DNA of 17,997 nucleotides, taken from assembly GCA_052386775.1 (NCBI GenBank), contig JBQTJV010000191.1, forward strand, positions 1 through 17,997. The letters are read 5' to 3'. This DNA is from DSOT01 sp052386775 (GTDB taxonomy: Bacteria > Pseudomonadota > Gammaproteobacteria > Burkholderiales > SG8-41). The notes under the pieces were generated by a model, which saw only the letters and a list, made by a program, of their open reading frames with translations, was not told the DNA's origin and ran no database searches. The stretch's first letter is position 1. The number at the start of each line of letters is the position of its first letter. Below, one piece after another: positions 1 to 7,314 of the stretch. Made by a program: the position numbers and the translations under genes.

Positions 1-497
1 GGTCCGGTGTCGCCCATCTGCCAGAAATTGTCTTTCTTGCCAAAGCGCAGGATCCGGTCGGCCGGAGCGCCGACTTTCCGCCAAAGATCAAAGGCTTCGT
101 CATCATCGGTGTAAACCGAGAACCACAGCCGGTCCAAATCGAGGGCAAATTCCTTGAGCAGCAGTTCCCAGGCAAAGGCAATCGCGCCTTCCTTGAAGTA
201 ATCGCCGAAGGAAAAATTGCCCAGCATCTCGAAAAACGTGTGGTGCCGGGCGGTGTAGCCCACATTCTCGAGATCGTTGTGCTTGCCGCCCGCGCGCACG
301 CAGCGCTGGGCGGTGGTGGCGCGCACGTAGGACCGCTTCTCGTGCCCGAGAAACACGTCCTTGAACTGGACCATGCCCGAATTCGTGAAGAGCAACGTCG
401 GGTCGTTGCCCGGCACCAGCGGGCTCGACGCCACGACGGTGTGCCCGTGGCGCGCAAAGTAATCCAGAAATGCCTTGCGGATGTCGCTGCTCTTCAT
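1..497 (-). CDS. alaS: Alanine--tRNA ligase, N-terminal part (gene continues past the left edge)
   Basis: Cytoplasmic class II aminoacyl-tRNA synthetase that charges tRNA-Ala with alanine. Translating the minus strand from the ATG at 497 gives about 165 residues of the catalytic domain, opening MKSSDIRKAFLDYF. It contains the family blocks NDPTLLFTNSGM, QFKDVFLG, QRCVRAGGKHNDLENVGYT and ARHHTFFEMLGNFSFGDYF, in the same order and spacing as the E. coli enzyme. The reading frame is open to base 1, so the tRNA-recognition, editing and C-terminal domains (about 700 more residues in the family) lie outside the window. An AGGG Shine-Dalgarno-like stretch sits 6 bases before the ATG. The earlier ATG six bases upstream meets a stop after two codons. 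The gene follows recX and a small lipoprotein gene, matching the common recA-recX-alaS order of proteobacteria. Identity is near certain. Confidence 0.97.
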   Translation of the reverse strand, partial: MKSSDIRKAFLDYFARHGHTVVASSPLVPGNDPTLLFTNSGMVQFKDVFLGHEKRSYVRATTAQRCVRAGGKHNDLENVGYTARHHTFFEMLGNFSFGDYFKEGAIAFAWELLLKEFALDLDRLWFSVYTDDDEAFDLWRKVGAPADRILRFGKKDNFWQMGDTG

Positions 498-533
498 TGC
501 ATGCCCTGTCTGTTCACCGCTGCGCTCCTCGAG

Positions 534-884
534 CTAGCGCAGGCGCTTCGTTTCCTCAACCCTGAGCCCGATCGACTGTCCGCCGACGATGGCGGCGCTC
601 TTCACGATGCCGGTCAGGGCCACCTCGGAATCGATCGACGGCAGCGTACCGCCGGTGACCACGGTGATCTCCCCGCTCTGATCGCGAACCGTGAACGACT
701 GGCCCAGTATCGGCAGCTTGATCGCGTTGGTCACCGTGCCCCTGATCTTCACTTCCTTGCTTTCGAACGTGCCCGGGGCCGCGGTGATCTCCTTGATCGC
801 GGTGTAGCCGAAGGGCAGATAGTCGCAACCGGCGAGCAACCCCGTCAGGATCAGCGCCACTGCGATGGCTTTATGCATCCTCAT
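534..884 (-). CDS. Small OB-fold-like lipoprotein between recX and alaS
   Basis: A 116-residue protein of unassigned function. The N-terminus is a clear lipoprotein signal: MRMHK, a hydrophobic stretch, then the lipobox LAGC with the acylated cysteine at residue 20. The residue after it is Asp21. In E. coli Lol sorting, Asp at +2 keeps lipoproteins in the inner membrane, so an inner-membrane site is an inference. The mature part (about residues 40-115) is a run of short alternating beta strands with EVKIRGTVTN, FTVRDQSGEITVV and EVALTGIVKSA, which resembles a small OB fold. The start overlaps the end of recX by 14 bases, which suggests translational coupling. A second ATG at 878 is possible. 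The gene ends 36 bases before alaS. No enzyme motif is visible, and the OB-fold call is by pattern only. Confidence 0.8.
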   Translation of the reverse strand: MRMHKAIAVALILTGLLAGCDYLPFGYTAIKEITAAPGTFESKEVKIRGTVTNAIKLPILGQSFTVRDQSGEITVVTGGTLPSIDSEVALTGIVKSAAIVGGQSIGLRVEETKRLR

Positions 885-1312
885 CGTCCGTTCCGCTCGA
901 GCGAATCACTTCCAGTATGGTTTCCATGGCAAATCCGCGGCCCAGCATGAACCTCACCTGGCGGGCGCGCTCGGTGCTGCTGCTCGGAGGCGCCTTGAAC
1001 TTGCGGCGCCATACGCTGCGGGCGGCCTCCAGCTCGCTGTCTTTCAGTTGCGGCAGCACCGAGGCCACTATCTCTTCGGCCACCCCCTTGGCGAGCAGTT
1101 CCTGCCGTATGCGCCGGCTGCCGAAACGCCCGCGCCGCGTGTGGATCACCTGCTCTGCGACACGGGCCTCTGCGAGCCAGCCGCGGGCGGTAAATTCGTC
1201 GAGCAGATTGTCCAGCTCGCTGGCATCCTCGGTATGCGCTGCCAGCTTGCGCTGCAGCTCGAGCCGGGTATGCTCGCGCCGCGCCAGCAGACGCAGCGCC
1301 TGGGCCCGCAGG

Positions 1313-2356
<1,044 letters not shown>

Positions 2357-2381
2357 CTTTTCCCCCGTGTGCAATCTTTGA

Positions 2382-2387
2382 ATTATG
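2382..2387 (-). promoter_or_regulatory. Possible -10 element upstream of recA
   Basis: The minus strand reads CATAAT here, five of six matches to TATAAT, 25 bases before the recA start codon. No good -35 hexamer is found 16-18 bases further upstream, so this is a weak call. The 78-base gap 2357-2434 must hold any dedicated recA promoter, because the pncC gene upstream ends at 2435. Confidence 0.3.
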
Positions 2388-2426
2388 TCACAAACGACTT
2401 AACGCAGCGTGTGCACAACGGATGAC

Positions 2427-2451
2427 GCGCGTGTTTATCGCGCTTTTTTTT
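2427..2451 (+). terminator. Terminator-like hairpin with T tract, reading on the plus strand
   Basis: GCGCG (2427-2431) and CGCGC (2439-2443) can pair around a 7-base loop, and eight T residues follow at 2444-2451. This is the shape of an intrinsic terminator for plus-strand transcription, although the 5-bp stem is short. All neighbouring genes run on the minus strand, so it would stop antisense transcripts coming from the recA side into pncC. The T tract is the complement of the lysine codons at the end of pncC, so the resemblance may be accidental. Confidence 0.35.
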
Positions 2452-2938
2452 CCAGCAGATCGATCACGCCGCGCAGCGCGTGCACCACCGACTGCTGGCG
2501 CACCGCCTGCCGTTCGCCCGCAAAATGACGGGTCTCGCTGGCCGGTGCCGTACCTTTGATACCCCATGCAAAACAGACGGTGCCGACCGGCTTGTCCGGC
2601 GTGCCGCCCCCCGGGCCCGCGGTGCCGCTTACGGCGAGCGCCACCTGCGCGTGGCTGCGTTCTATTGCGCCCGTCACCATCTCGCGCACGGTCGGCTCCG
2701 ACACCGCGCCGTGCTGGCCCAGCGTATCGGAGTGCACACCGAGCATCTCGCGCTTGGAAATATAGGTGTAGGTTATGAAGCCGCGCTCGAACCATTCCGA
2801 GCTGCCGGCGACCCGGGTGATCACCTCGCCCACGCCGCCGCCGGTGCACGATTCCGCAACGGCCAGCATCAGCCCCCGCGCCTTGAGCGCCTGCCCCACT
2901 TGCTCCGCCAGTCGATACAACGCCTCGTCAGTCATCAT
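2435..2938 (-). CDS. pncC: Nicotinamide-nucleotide amidase (CinA C-terminal domain protein)
   Basis: Cytoplasmic amidase that converts nicotinamide mononucleotide to nicotinate mononucleotide in pyridine nucleotide recycling. The protein is 167 residues and corresponds only to the C-terminal domain of CinA; the N-terminal molybdopterin-binding-like half is absent, as in E. coli PncC. Visible motifs are AVAESCTGGGVGEVIT at 26-41 with the nucleophile Ser30, and ALAVSGTAGPGGGTPDKPVG at 100-119. One oddity is TYTYISK at 56-62, where relatives usually have TYSN-x-x-K. The start is one of two adjacent ATGs (2938 or 2935) that overlap the pgpA stop codon, so translational coupling is likely. A longer upstream frame exists but only shadows pgpA. 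It is the last gene of the run starting at glyA, just before recA. Confidence 0.92.
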   Translation of the reverse strand: MMTDEALYRLAEQVGQALKARGLMLAVAESCTGGGVGEVITRVAGSSEWFERGFITYTYISKREMLGVHSDTLGQHGAVSEPTVREMVTGAIERSHAQVALAVSGTAGPGGGTPDKPVGTVCFAWGIKGTAPASETRHFAGERQAVRQQSVVHALRGVIDLLEKKAR

Positions 2939-3447
2939 CCCGCCACTGTCCTCGCTATTGCCAACACGATGAGCGTATAGAACGCCGCCAGCAGATCGTC
3001 GACCATGACGCCGAACCCGCCGGACAGCGTGCGATCGCAATAACCGATGGGCGGCGGCTTGAGGATATCAAACAGCCGGAACAGCACGAACGCCAGCGCC
3101 TGCCACAGCGGCTGTGCCGGCGCGAAGAAAAGCACCAGCAGGAAAGCGACGACCTCGTCCCACACGATGCCGCCGTGATCCGCCTTGCCGACGGCGCGAC
3201 CGGTATGTTCGCACGCCCAAAGCCCGATCACGAAAAAGGCTGCAATGACGCCGAAAAAGACATACGGATCCATGCTCGGGGCCAGCGCCCAGTAGATCGG
3301 AAACGCCAGCAGCGTCCCCGCGGTGCCCGGTGCGCCCGGAACGAGGCCGAGACCGAACCCGAACGCCACCAGGTGGGCGGGATGGCGCAGCAGGAAACGC
3401 CACGAAGGCCGCTGGCCGTTAGCGGCGGAAATGGTCGTATCCACCAC
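2935..3447 (-). CDS. pgpA: Phosphatidylglycerophosphatase A
   Basis: Inner-membrane phosphatase that removes phosphate from phosphatidylglycerophosphate to give phosphatidylglycerol. The product is about 170 residues. The family blocks are FGLGLVPGAPGTAGTL near residue 35, DHGGIVWDEVVAFLL near 90-105, and FRLFDILKPPPIGYCDR followed by GGFGVMVDDLLAAFY near 125-157. The acidic residues in these last two blocks match the conserved phosphatase core. Several hydrophobic segments fit a membrane protein. The start is ambiguous because there is no ATG. GTG at 3447 is chosen because GAGG lies 6 bases upstream; TTG at 3453 and GTG at 3444 are alternatives. The 5' end overlaps the end of thiL by about 29 bases, and the 3' end overlaps pncC. 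The thiL-pgpA pairing is common in proteobacteria. Confidence 0.95.
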   Translation of the reverse strand: MVDTTISAANGQRPSWRFLLRHPAHLVAFGFGLGLVPGAPGTAGTLLAFPIYWALAPSMDPYVFFGVIAAFFVIGLWACEHTGRAVGKADHGGIVWDEVVAFLLVLFFAPAQPLWQALAFVLFRLFDILKPPPIGYCDRTLSGGFGVMVDDLLAAFYTLIVLAIARTVAG

Positions 3448-4387
3448 GGGCAACCTCGATGGGCCGGCCGTCGCGACCGACGACGGTCACGGCGGGCCGT
3501 TTCGCCCCCTTCCCGATACGCCCGATCAGCGTCACTTTGGTGCCACTGCGCGAGGCCGCCCGCAGCACCGCACGGTGTCGCGCCGGCGGCGCCGTGAAAC
3601 ACAATTCATAATCGTCGCCGCCCGCCAGCAAAGCTGCGCGCGCGAGCGCGGAATCGCGATATCGCCGCATGACAGGCGAGATCGGCAAACGCTCGAAGTC
3701 GACCCGCGCCGACACGCGCGAGCGCTCGCAGATGTGACCCAAGTCGGCGCACAAGCCGTCCGAAATGTCGATCGCACTGCGCGCGATCCTGCGCAGTGCC
3801 ACCCCCAGCGCCAGGCGCGGAGCCGGCCGATCCAGTCGCCGTTGCACTTTGGCAAGTTCGCTGGCGCTCAACCTCAGGCCGCGCTTCAGTGCGGCAAGCG
3901 CCAGCGCGGCATCCCCGATGTGACCGGACAGCCATATTTCGTCGCCCACCCGCGCGCCGCCGCGCAGCAGGGCGCCTGCCGCCGGCACCTCGCCCATGAT
4001 CTGCACGCAGATCGCGAGCGGTCCGCGCGTGGTGTCGCCGCCGATGAGGTCCACGCCGTGCCGGCGCGCGAGTTGCATGAACCCGCCCGCAAACCCCCGC
4101 AGCCACGAAGGCTCTATGCGCGGCAGCGCGAGCACCAGCGTCGCCCAGCGGGGGCGCGCGCCCATGGCAGCCATGTCCGACAGGTTGACCGCAAGGGCCT
4201 TGTGCCCCAAATGTCGTGGATCGGCGTCGACAAAAAAATGCCGACCTGCCACCAGCATGTCGGCAGACACGACGACTTCCATCCCGCGCCGCACCCGTAT
4301 CACCGCGCCATCATCGCCCACACCGAGCCGCGTATGCGGCGCCGCGTGGGTGAAATAGCGCCGGATCAGCTCGAACTCTGAAAGCAT
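3419..4387 (-). CDS. thiL: Thiamine-monophosphate kinase
   Basis: Phosphorylates thiamine monophosphate to the cofactor thiamine diphosphate with ATP, in the cytoplasm. The protein is 322 residues, close to the E. coli length. Metal and nucleotide-binding motifs are visible: LGVGDDGAVI at 21-30, SADMLVAGRHF at 41-51, KALAVNLSDMAAMGA at 63-77, LIGGDTTRGP at 114-123, SAIDISDGLCADLGH at 204-218 and GGDDYELCFT at 256-265. It ends YDHFRR, like the YDHF end of the E. coli enzyme. The ATG at 4387 gives the family N-terminus SEFELIRRYF. The gene follows the small membrane protein gene by 10 bases and overlaps pgpA at its 3' end. No thiamine riboswitch is seen, which fits a gene buried in an operon. 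Confidence 0.97.
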   Translation of the reverse strand: MLSEFELIRRYFTHAAPHTRLGVGDDGAVIRVRRGMEVVVSADMLVAGRHFFVDADPRHLGHKALAVNLSDMAAMGARPRWATLVLALPRIEPSWLRGFAGGFMQLARRHGVDLIGGDTTRGPLAICVQIMGEVPAAGALLRGGARVGDEIWLSGHIGDAALALAALKRGLRLSASELAKVQRRLDRPAPRLALGVALRRIARSAIDISDGLCADLGHICERSRVSARVDFERLPISPVMRRYRDSALARAALLAGGDDYELCFTAPPARHRAVLRAASRSGTKVTLIGRIGKGAKRPAVTVVGRDGRPIEVARGGYDHFRR

Positions 4388-4397
4388 CGGGGCGCGG

Positions 4398-4655
4398 TCA
4401 TGCCCTGGTGTCCGGGGGCCGTGAGGCCTTCAGCCGGGCCTGCTCCTCTTCCCATTTCTTCTTCATGGCGCGCGGGAAATAAAAGTCCACCGCGGCGAAC
4501 CCGAGGAAAAAGCAGGCGACCAGCAAAGCGGTGCCCTGTCCCATGTGGGCCGCGCCCGCCGCGAGAACGTAGAGCCCGATCAGGAGGTTGACGAACCCGG
4601 CAAAATAAAAGGCCAGCATCCGCTTCTTGAGACGTTCCTCCAGTTGCCGATCCAC
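4398..4655 (-). CDS. Small two-helix membrane protein, function unknown
   Basis: An 85-residue protein that I do not recognise. After a charged start (DRQLEERLKKR) come two hydrophobic segments of about 20 residues, AFYFAGFVNLLIGLYVLAAGA and GTALLVACFFLGFAAVDFYF. A strongly basic and acidic tail follows (RAMKKKWEEEQARLKA). This is the pattern of a two-helix inner-membrane protein with both ends probably in the cytoplasm. The frame could begin at GTG 4667, directly after the nusB stop. However, GGAGG lies exactly 5 bases upstream of the GTG at 4655, so that start is preferred. The gene lies between nusB and thiL, which are often neighbours, and is 10 bases from thiL. The reading frame and ribosome binding site make a real gene likely. 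No function can be assigned from sequence. Confidence 0.78.
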   Translation of the reverse strand: MDRQLEERLKKRMLAFYFAGFVNLLIGLYVLAAGAAHMGQGTALLVACFFLGFAAVDFYFPRAMKKKWEEEQARLKASRPPDTRA

Positions 4656-4667
4656 AGGAGCCTCCAC

Positions 4668-5099
4668 TCAGTTCGGCCTCCTCGCCTCTGCCGCACGCAA
4701 CTGCACGGCGAGCCGGTCCAGCACGCCATTGACGAACTTGTAACCGTCGGTGCCGCCGTACTCCTTGGCGAGTTCCACCGCTTCGTTGATGACCACGCGG
4801 TACGGTACCTCGAGCTGGTGCCGCAACTCATAGGCCGCCAGCAGGAGGACGCCGCGCTCCACGGGAGACAGCGCCGCGAACGGGCGGTCGAGGCAGGGGG
4901 CGATGTCCTGCTCCAGTTCCTTCGCTGCGCCGACCGTTCCATGAAGCAGCGCGTTGAAATACGGCGCATCCAGTTTCTCAAACCCGCGAGCTTCCGCGAA
5001 CTGCTGCGCGATCGTATTGGTATCCCCCTTTGCGAGCTGCCATTGATACAGACCCTGCAAAGCGAATTCCCGCGATCGGCGGCGGCTATTCTTGCTCAT
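4668..5099 (-). CDS. nusB: Transcription antitermination protein NusB
   Basis: All-helical RNA-binding protein that, with NusE (S10), binds boxA and supports antitermination on rRNA operons. The 143 residues match the family length. Signature segments are SRRRSREFALQGLYQWQL at the N-terminus (RNA-binding arginines), the central LSPVERGVLLLAAYEL block, and VVINEAVELAKEYGG followed by YKFVNGVLDRLA near the C-terminus. The ATG at 5099 overlaps the end of ribH by 14 bases, and the stop at 4668-4670 lies just before the ribosome binding site of the next gene. The ribH-nusB junction is conserved across many proteobacteria and suggests one transcript. Identity is certain. Confidence 0.98.
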   Translation of the reverse strand: MSKNSRRRSREFALQGLYQWQLAKGDTNTIAQQFAEARGFEKLDAPYFNALLHGTVGAAKELEQDIAPCLDRPFAALSPVERGVLLLAAYELRHQLEVPYRVVINEAVELAKEYGGTDGYKFVNGVLDRLAVQLRAAEARRPN

Positions 5100-5565
5100 C
5101 GAGTTCCTTCAACAGATTGGCCATTTCGATCGCTGCCAATGCGCATTCGGCGCCCTTGTCCGACATGCGCGCCAGGGCCTGGTCTTCGCTTTCCGTGGTG
5201 AGAATACCGTTGGCGATCGGCAGCCCGGTGTCCAGCTGCACCGCGGAGATTCCGGCCGCGGACTCGTTCGAGACGATCTCGAAATGATAAGTCTCGCCGC
5301 GCACCACCGCGCCCAGCGCGATCAGTGCGTCGAACTTGCCCGTTTGAGCCATTTTCTGCAGCGCGAGCGGTATTTCAAGCGCTCCGGGCACCGTGGCAAT
5401 GCACATCTCGCCTTCACGCACTCCGTTTTTCACAAGTGCGGCCGTGCAGGCGGAGAGCAGGCCCTCGCCGACGTCCCGGTTGAAGCGGCTCAACACGATG
5501 CCCACCCTGAGACCGGCACCGTTCAGGTTGATGTCGAGTTCACGGATGTTGTCGAAACGTGCCAT
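5086..5565 (-). CDS. ribH: 6,7-dimethyl-8-ribityllumazine synthase
   Basis: Condenses 3,4-dihydroxy-2-butanone 4-phosphate with the ribitylamino-pyrimidine to make the lumazine precursor of riboflavin, usually as an icosahedral or pentameric assembly. The product is 159 residues. Key motifs are VLSRFNRDVGEGLL at 24-37, with the substrate-stacking SRFN, VPGALEIPLALQ at 59-70, and ALGAVVRGETYHFEIVSNE at 83-101. The last of these carries the catalytic histidine at about position 94. The block TGLPIANGILTT follows at 113-124. The gene starts 28 bases after ribBA and overlaps nusB. Together with ribD, ribE and ribBA it forms the local riboflavin cluster. Confidence 0.98.
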   Translation of the reverse strand: MARFDNIRELDINLNGAGLRVGIVLSRFNRDVGEGLLSACTAALVKNGVREGEMCIATVPGALEIPLALQKMAQTGKFDALIALGAVVRGETYHFEIVSNESAAGISAVQLDTGLPIANGILTTESEDQALARMSDKGAECALAAIEMANLLKELDEQE

Positions 5566-5593
5566 GTTGTATTCCCAATCAGCTCCTGATCGC

Positions 5594-6703
5594 CTACGAC
5601 GACTGTTCGCCGCGCGGGGGCTGAACGTAGCCGGTCACTTCGAGATCGAATCCGGCCATGCTGGGCATGGGCCGGGGTAACGCAAGAAGCCGCATCTTCT
5701 TGACTTTCAGATCGCGCAGGATCTGGGCGCCGATACCGTAGTTTCTCAGCGCAATGCGCGATTGTGCCGGGTGGCGCGGCTGCGGACGGGCGCGCTCCAG
5801 CAGTTCCGCCGCAGTCTCCAGCCGGTGCAGCAGCAAAACCACGCCGCACTCCGCGCGACTCACCGTGGCGAGCGCATCGTGGAAATTCCAGGAGTGGCTG
5901 GTGCTTCCGGTATCGAGCAGATCGATCACGGACAACGGTTCGTGCACCCGCACCAGGACCTCCCGATCCGGGCTCGGCTTGCCCTTCACCAGCGCGAGGT
6001 GCGTCTCCTCGCCGATGCGATCGCCGTATGCGTAGAGGCGGAAGCGCCCGTGCGCGGTGTCGATGTCGCGTTCCGCGACGCGGGTGACCAGCGATTCGGT
6101 ACGGCTGCGGTACTCGATCAGATCGGTGATGGTCCCGATCTTGAGCCCGTGCTGTTTCGCAAACACTTCCAGATCCGGCATGCGCGCCATGTCGCCGTTT
6201 TCACCGAGAACCTCGCAGATCACTGCGGCCGGCGTGAGTCCCGCGAGCCGCGCGAGATCGCATCCCGCCTCGGTATGGCCGGCGCGCACCAGCACGCCGC
6301 CCTCCTGGGCCATCAGCGGGAAAATGTGTCCCGGCTGCACGATGTCGCGCGGGCTCGCGTCGGCGCGGATGGCGGCGCGCACGGTGCGCGCGCGGTCGGC
6401 CGCCGAAATGCCGGTCGTCACGCCTTCGGCCGCTTCGATCGACACGGTGAAGTTGGTGCCCAAGGGCGAACGGTTGTTGGCGACCATCAACGGCAGATGG
6501 AGCTGCCGGCAGCGCTCCTCCGTCAGCGTGAGGCAGATCAGTCCGCGCCCATGTCGCGCCATGAAATTGATCGACTCGGGCGTGACGAACTCCCCTGCCA
6601 TCACCAGATCGCCTTCGTTCTCGCGGTCCTCCTCATCGACGAGCACGACCATCCTGCCGGCCTTGATCTCGGCGATGATTTCCGTGACGGGACTGACAGC
6701 CAT
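5594..6703 (-). CDS. ribBA: 3,4-dihydroxy-2-butanone 4-phosphate synthase with a degenerate GTP cyclohydrolase II-like C-terminal domain
   Basis: The 369-residue protein has two domains. Residues 1-200 are a complete RibB domain that makes 3,4-dihydroxy-2-butanone 4-phosphate from ribulose 5-phosphate. Visible motifs are the acidic VDEEDRENEGDLVMA at 22-36, FMARHGRGLICL at 47-58, TNFTVSIEA at 83-91, TTGISAADRA at 96-105, and PGHIFPL followed by RAGHTEAGCDLA at 124-151. Residues 205-360 align by position with GTP cyclohydrolase II: the block VLVRVHEPLSVIDLL resembles VLVRVHSECLTGDAL. They lack the three zinc-binding cysteines and the DCGFQL block, and the expected HRQEGRNIG region reads HRLETAAEL. 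The second domain therefore probably has no cyclohydrolase activity. Start ATG at 6703, two bases after ribE; ribH follows. No FMN riboswitch is present. Confidence 0.95.
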   Translation of the reverse strand: MAVSPVTEIIAEIKAGRMVVLVDEEDRENEGDLVMAGEFVTPESINFMARHGRGLICLTLTEERCRQLHLPLMVANNRSPLGTNFTVSIEAAEGVTTGISAADRARTVRAAIRADASPRDIVQPGHIFPLMAQEGGVLVRAGHTEAGCDLARLAGLTPAAVICEVLGENGDMARMPDLEVFAKQHGLKIGTITDLIEYRSRTESLVTRVAERDIDTAHGRFRLYAYGDRIGEETHLALVKGKPSPDREVLVRVHEPLSVIDLLDTGSTSHSWNFHDALATVSRAECGVVLLLHRLETAAELLERARPQPRHPAQSRIALRNYGIGAQILRDLKVKKMRLLALPRPMPSMAGFDLEVTGYVQPPRGEQSS

Positions 6704-6705
6704 GA

Positions 6706-7314
6706 TTACGGCGTTCCTCGGGAGCGCGGCTCGGCCTGCAGCAGCCGCTCGGCGTAGCGTGCCAGCAGATCGACTTCGACGTTGACCTGATCGCCGACCT
6801 TCAGATCCCGCAGGCAGGTAGTCCGCAGCGTGTGGGGAATCAGATTGACGCTGAACTGGATGCCGTCAACGGCGTTCACCGTGAGGCTTACGCCATCCAC
6901 GGCAACGGATCCCTTGCGCGCAATGTACTTGGCCAGTTCGACCGGCGCCTCGAACGTCACGACGCGATTATCGCCCGCCGCCGCGCAGCGGACGACGCTC
7001 GCCACGCCATCGACGTGACCGCTGACCAGATGCCCGCCAAGTCGGTCCGACAACCGCAATGACTTTTCCAGATTGACGCGCATGCCTTGCGTGAAGCCCG
7101 CGGTGCAGGCCATGGTCTCGCGCGACACGTCGGCTTCGAATACGGCGCCGTCTAAACCGGCGACGGTCAGGCATACTCCGTTGACGGCGATGCTGTCGCC
7201 CGGCTTCACCTCATCGAGGAAGCCCTCGCCGGTTTCGATGCGCAGCCTCAGTCCGCCGCTCGCGAGCGCGCGGTCGAGGATGCGGCCTGCCGCAGTGACC
7301 ATGCCGGTGAACAT
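6706..7314 (-). CDS. ribE: Riboflavin synthase, alpha subunit
   Basis: Catalyses the dismutation of two lumazine molecules to riboflavin plus the pyrimidine precursor. The 202 residues show the tandem lumazine-binding barrels of the family. The first has MFTGMV at the N-terminus and GDSIAVNGVCLTV at 39-51, with the conserved cysteine at 48. A linking block, LRLSDRLGGHLVSGHVDGV, spans 86-104. The second barrel has KGSVAVDGVSLTVNAV at 134-149 and FSVNLIPHTLRTT at 154-166. The start ATG at 7314 overlaps the stop codon of ribD in an ATGA arrangement, and the stop is two bases from the ribBA start. The gene is sometimes called ribC in other species. Function is clear. Confidence 0.98.
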   Translation of the reverse strand: MFTGMVTAAGRILDRALASGGLRLRIETGEGFLDEVKPGDSIAVNGVCLTVAGLDGAVFEADVSRETMACTAGFTQGMRVNLEKSLRLSDRLGGHLVSGHVDGVASVVRCAAAGDNRVVTFEAPVELAKYIARKGSVAVDGVSLTVNAVDGIQFSVNLIPHTLRTTCLRDLKVGDQVNVEVDLLARYAERLLQAEPRSRGTP

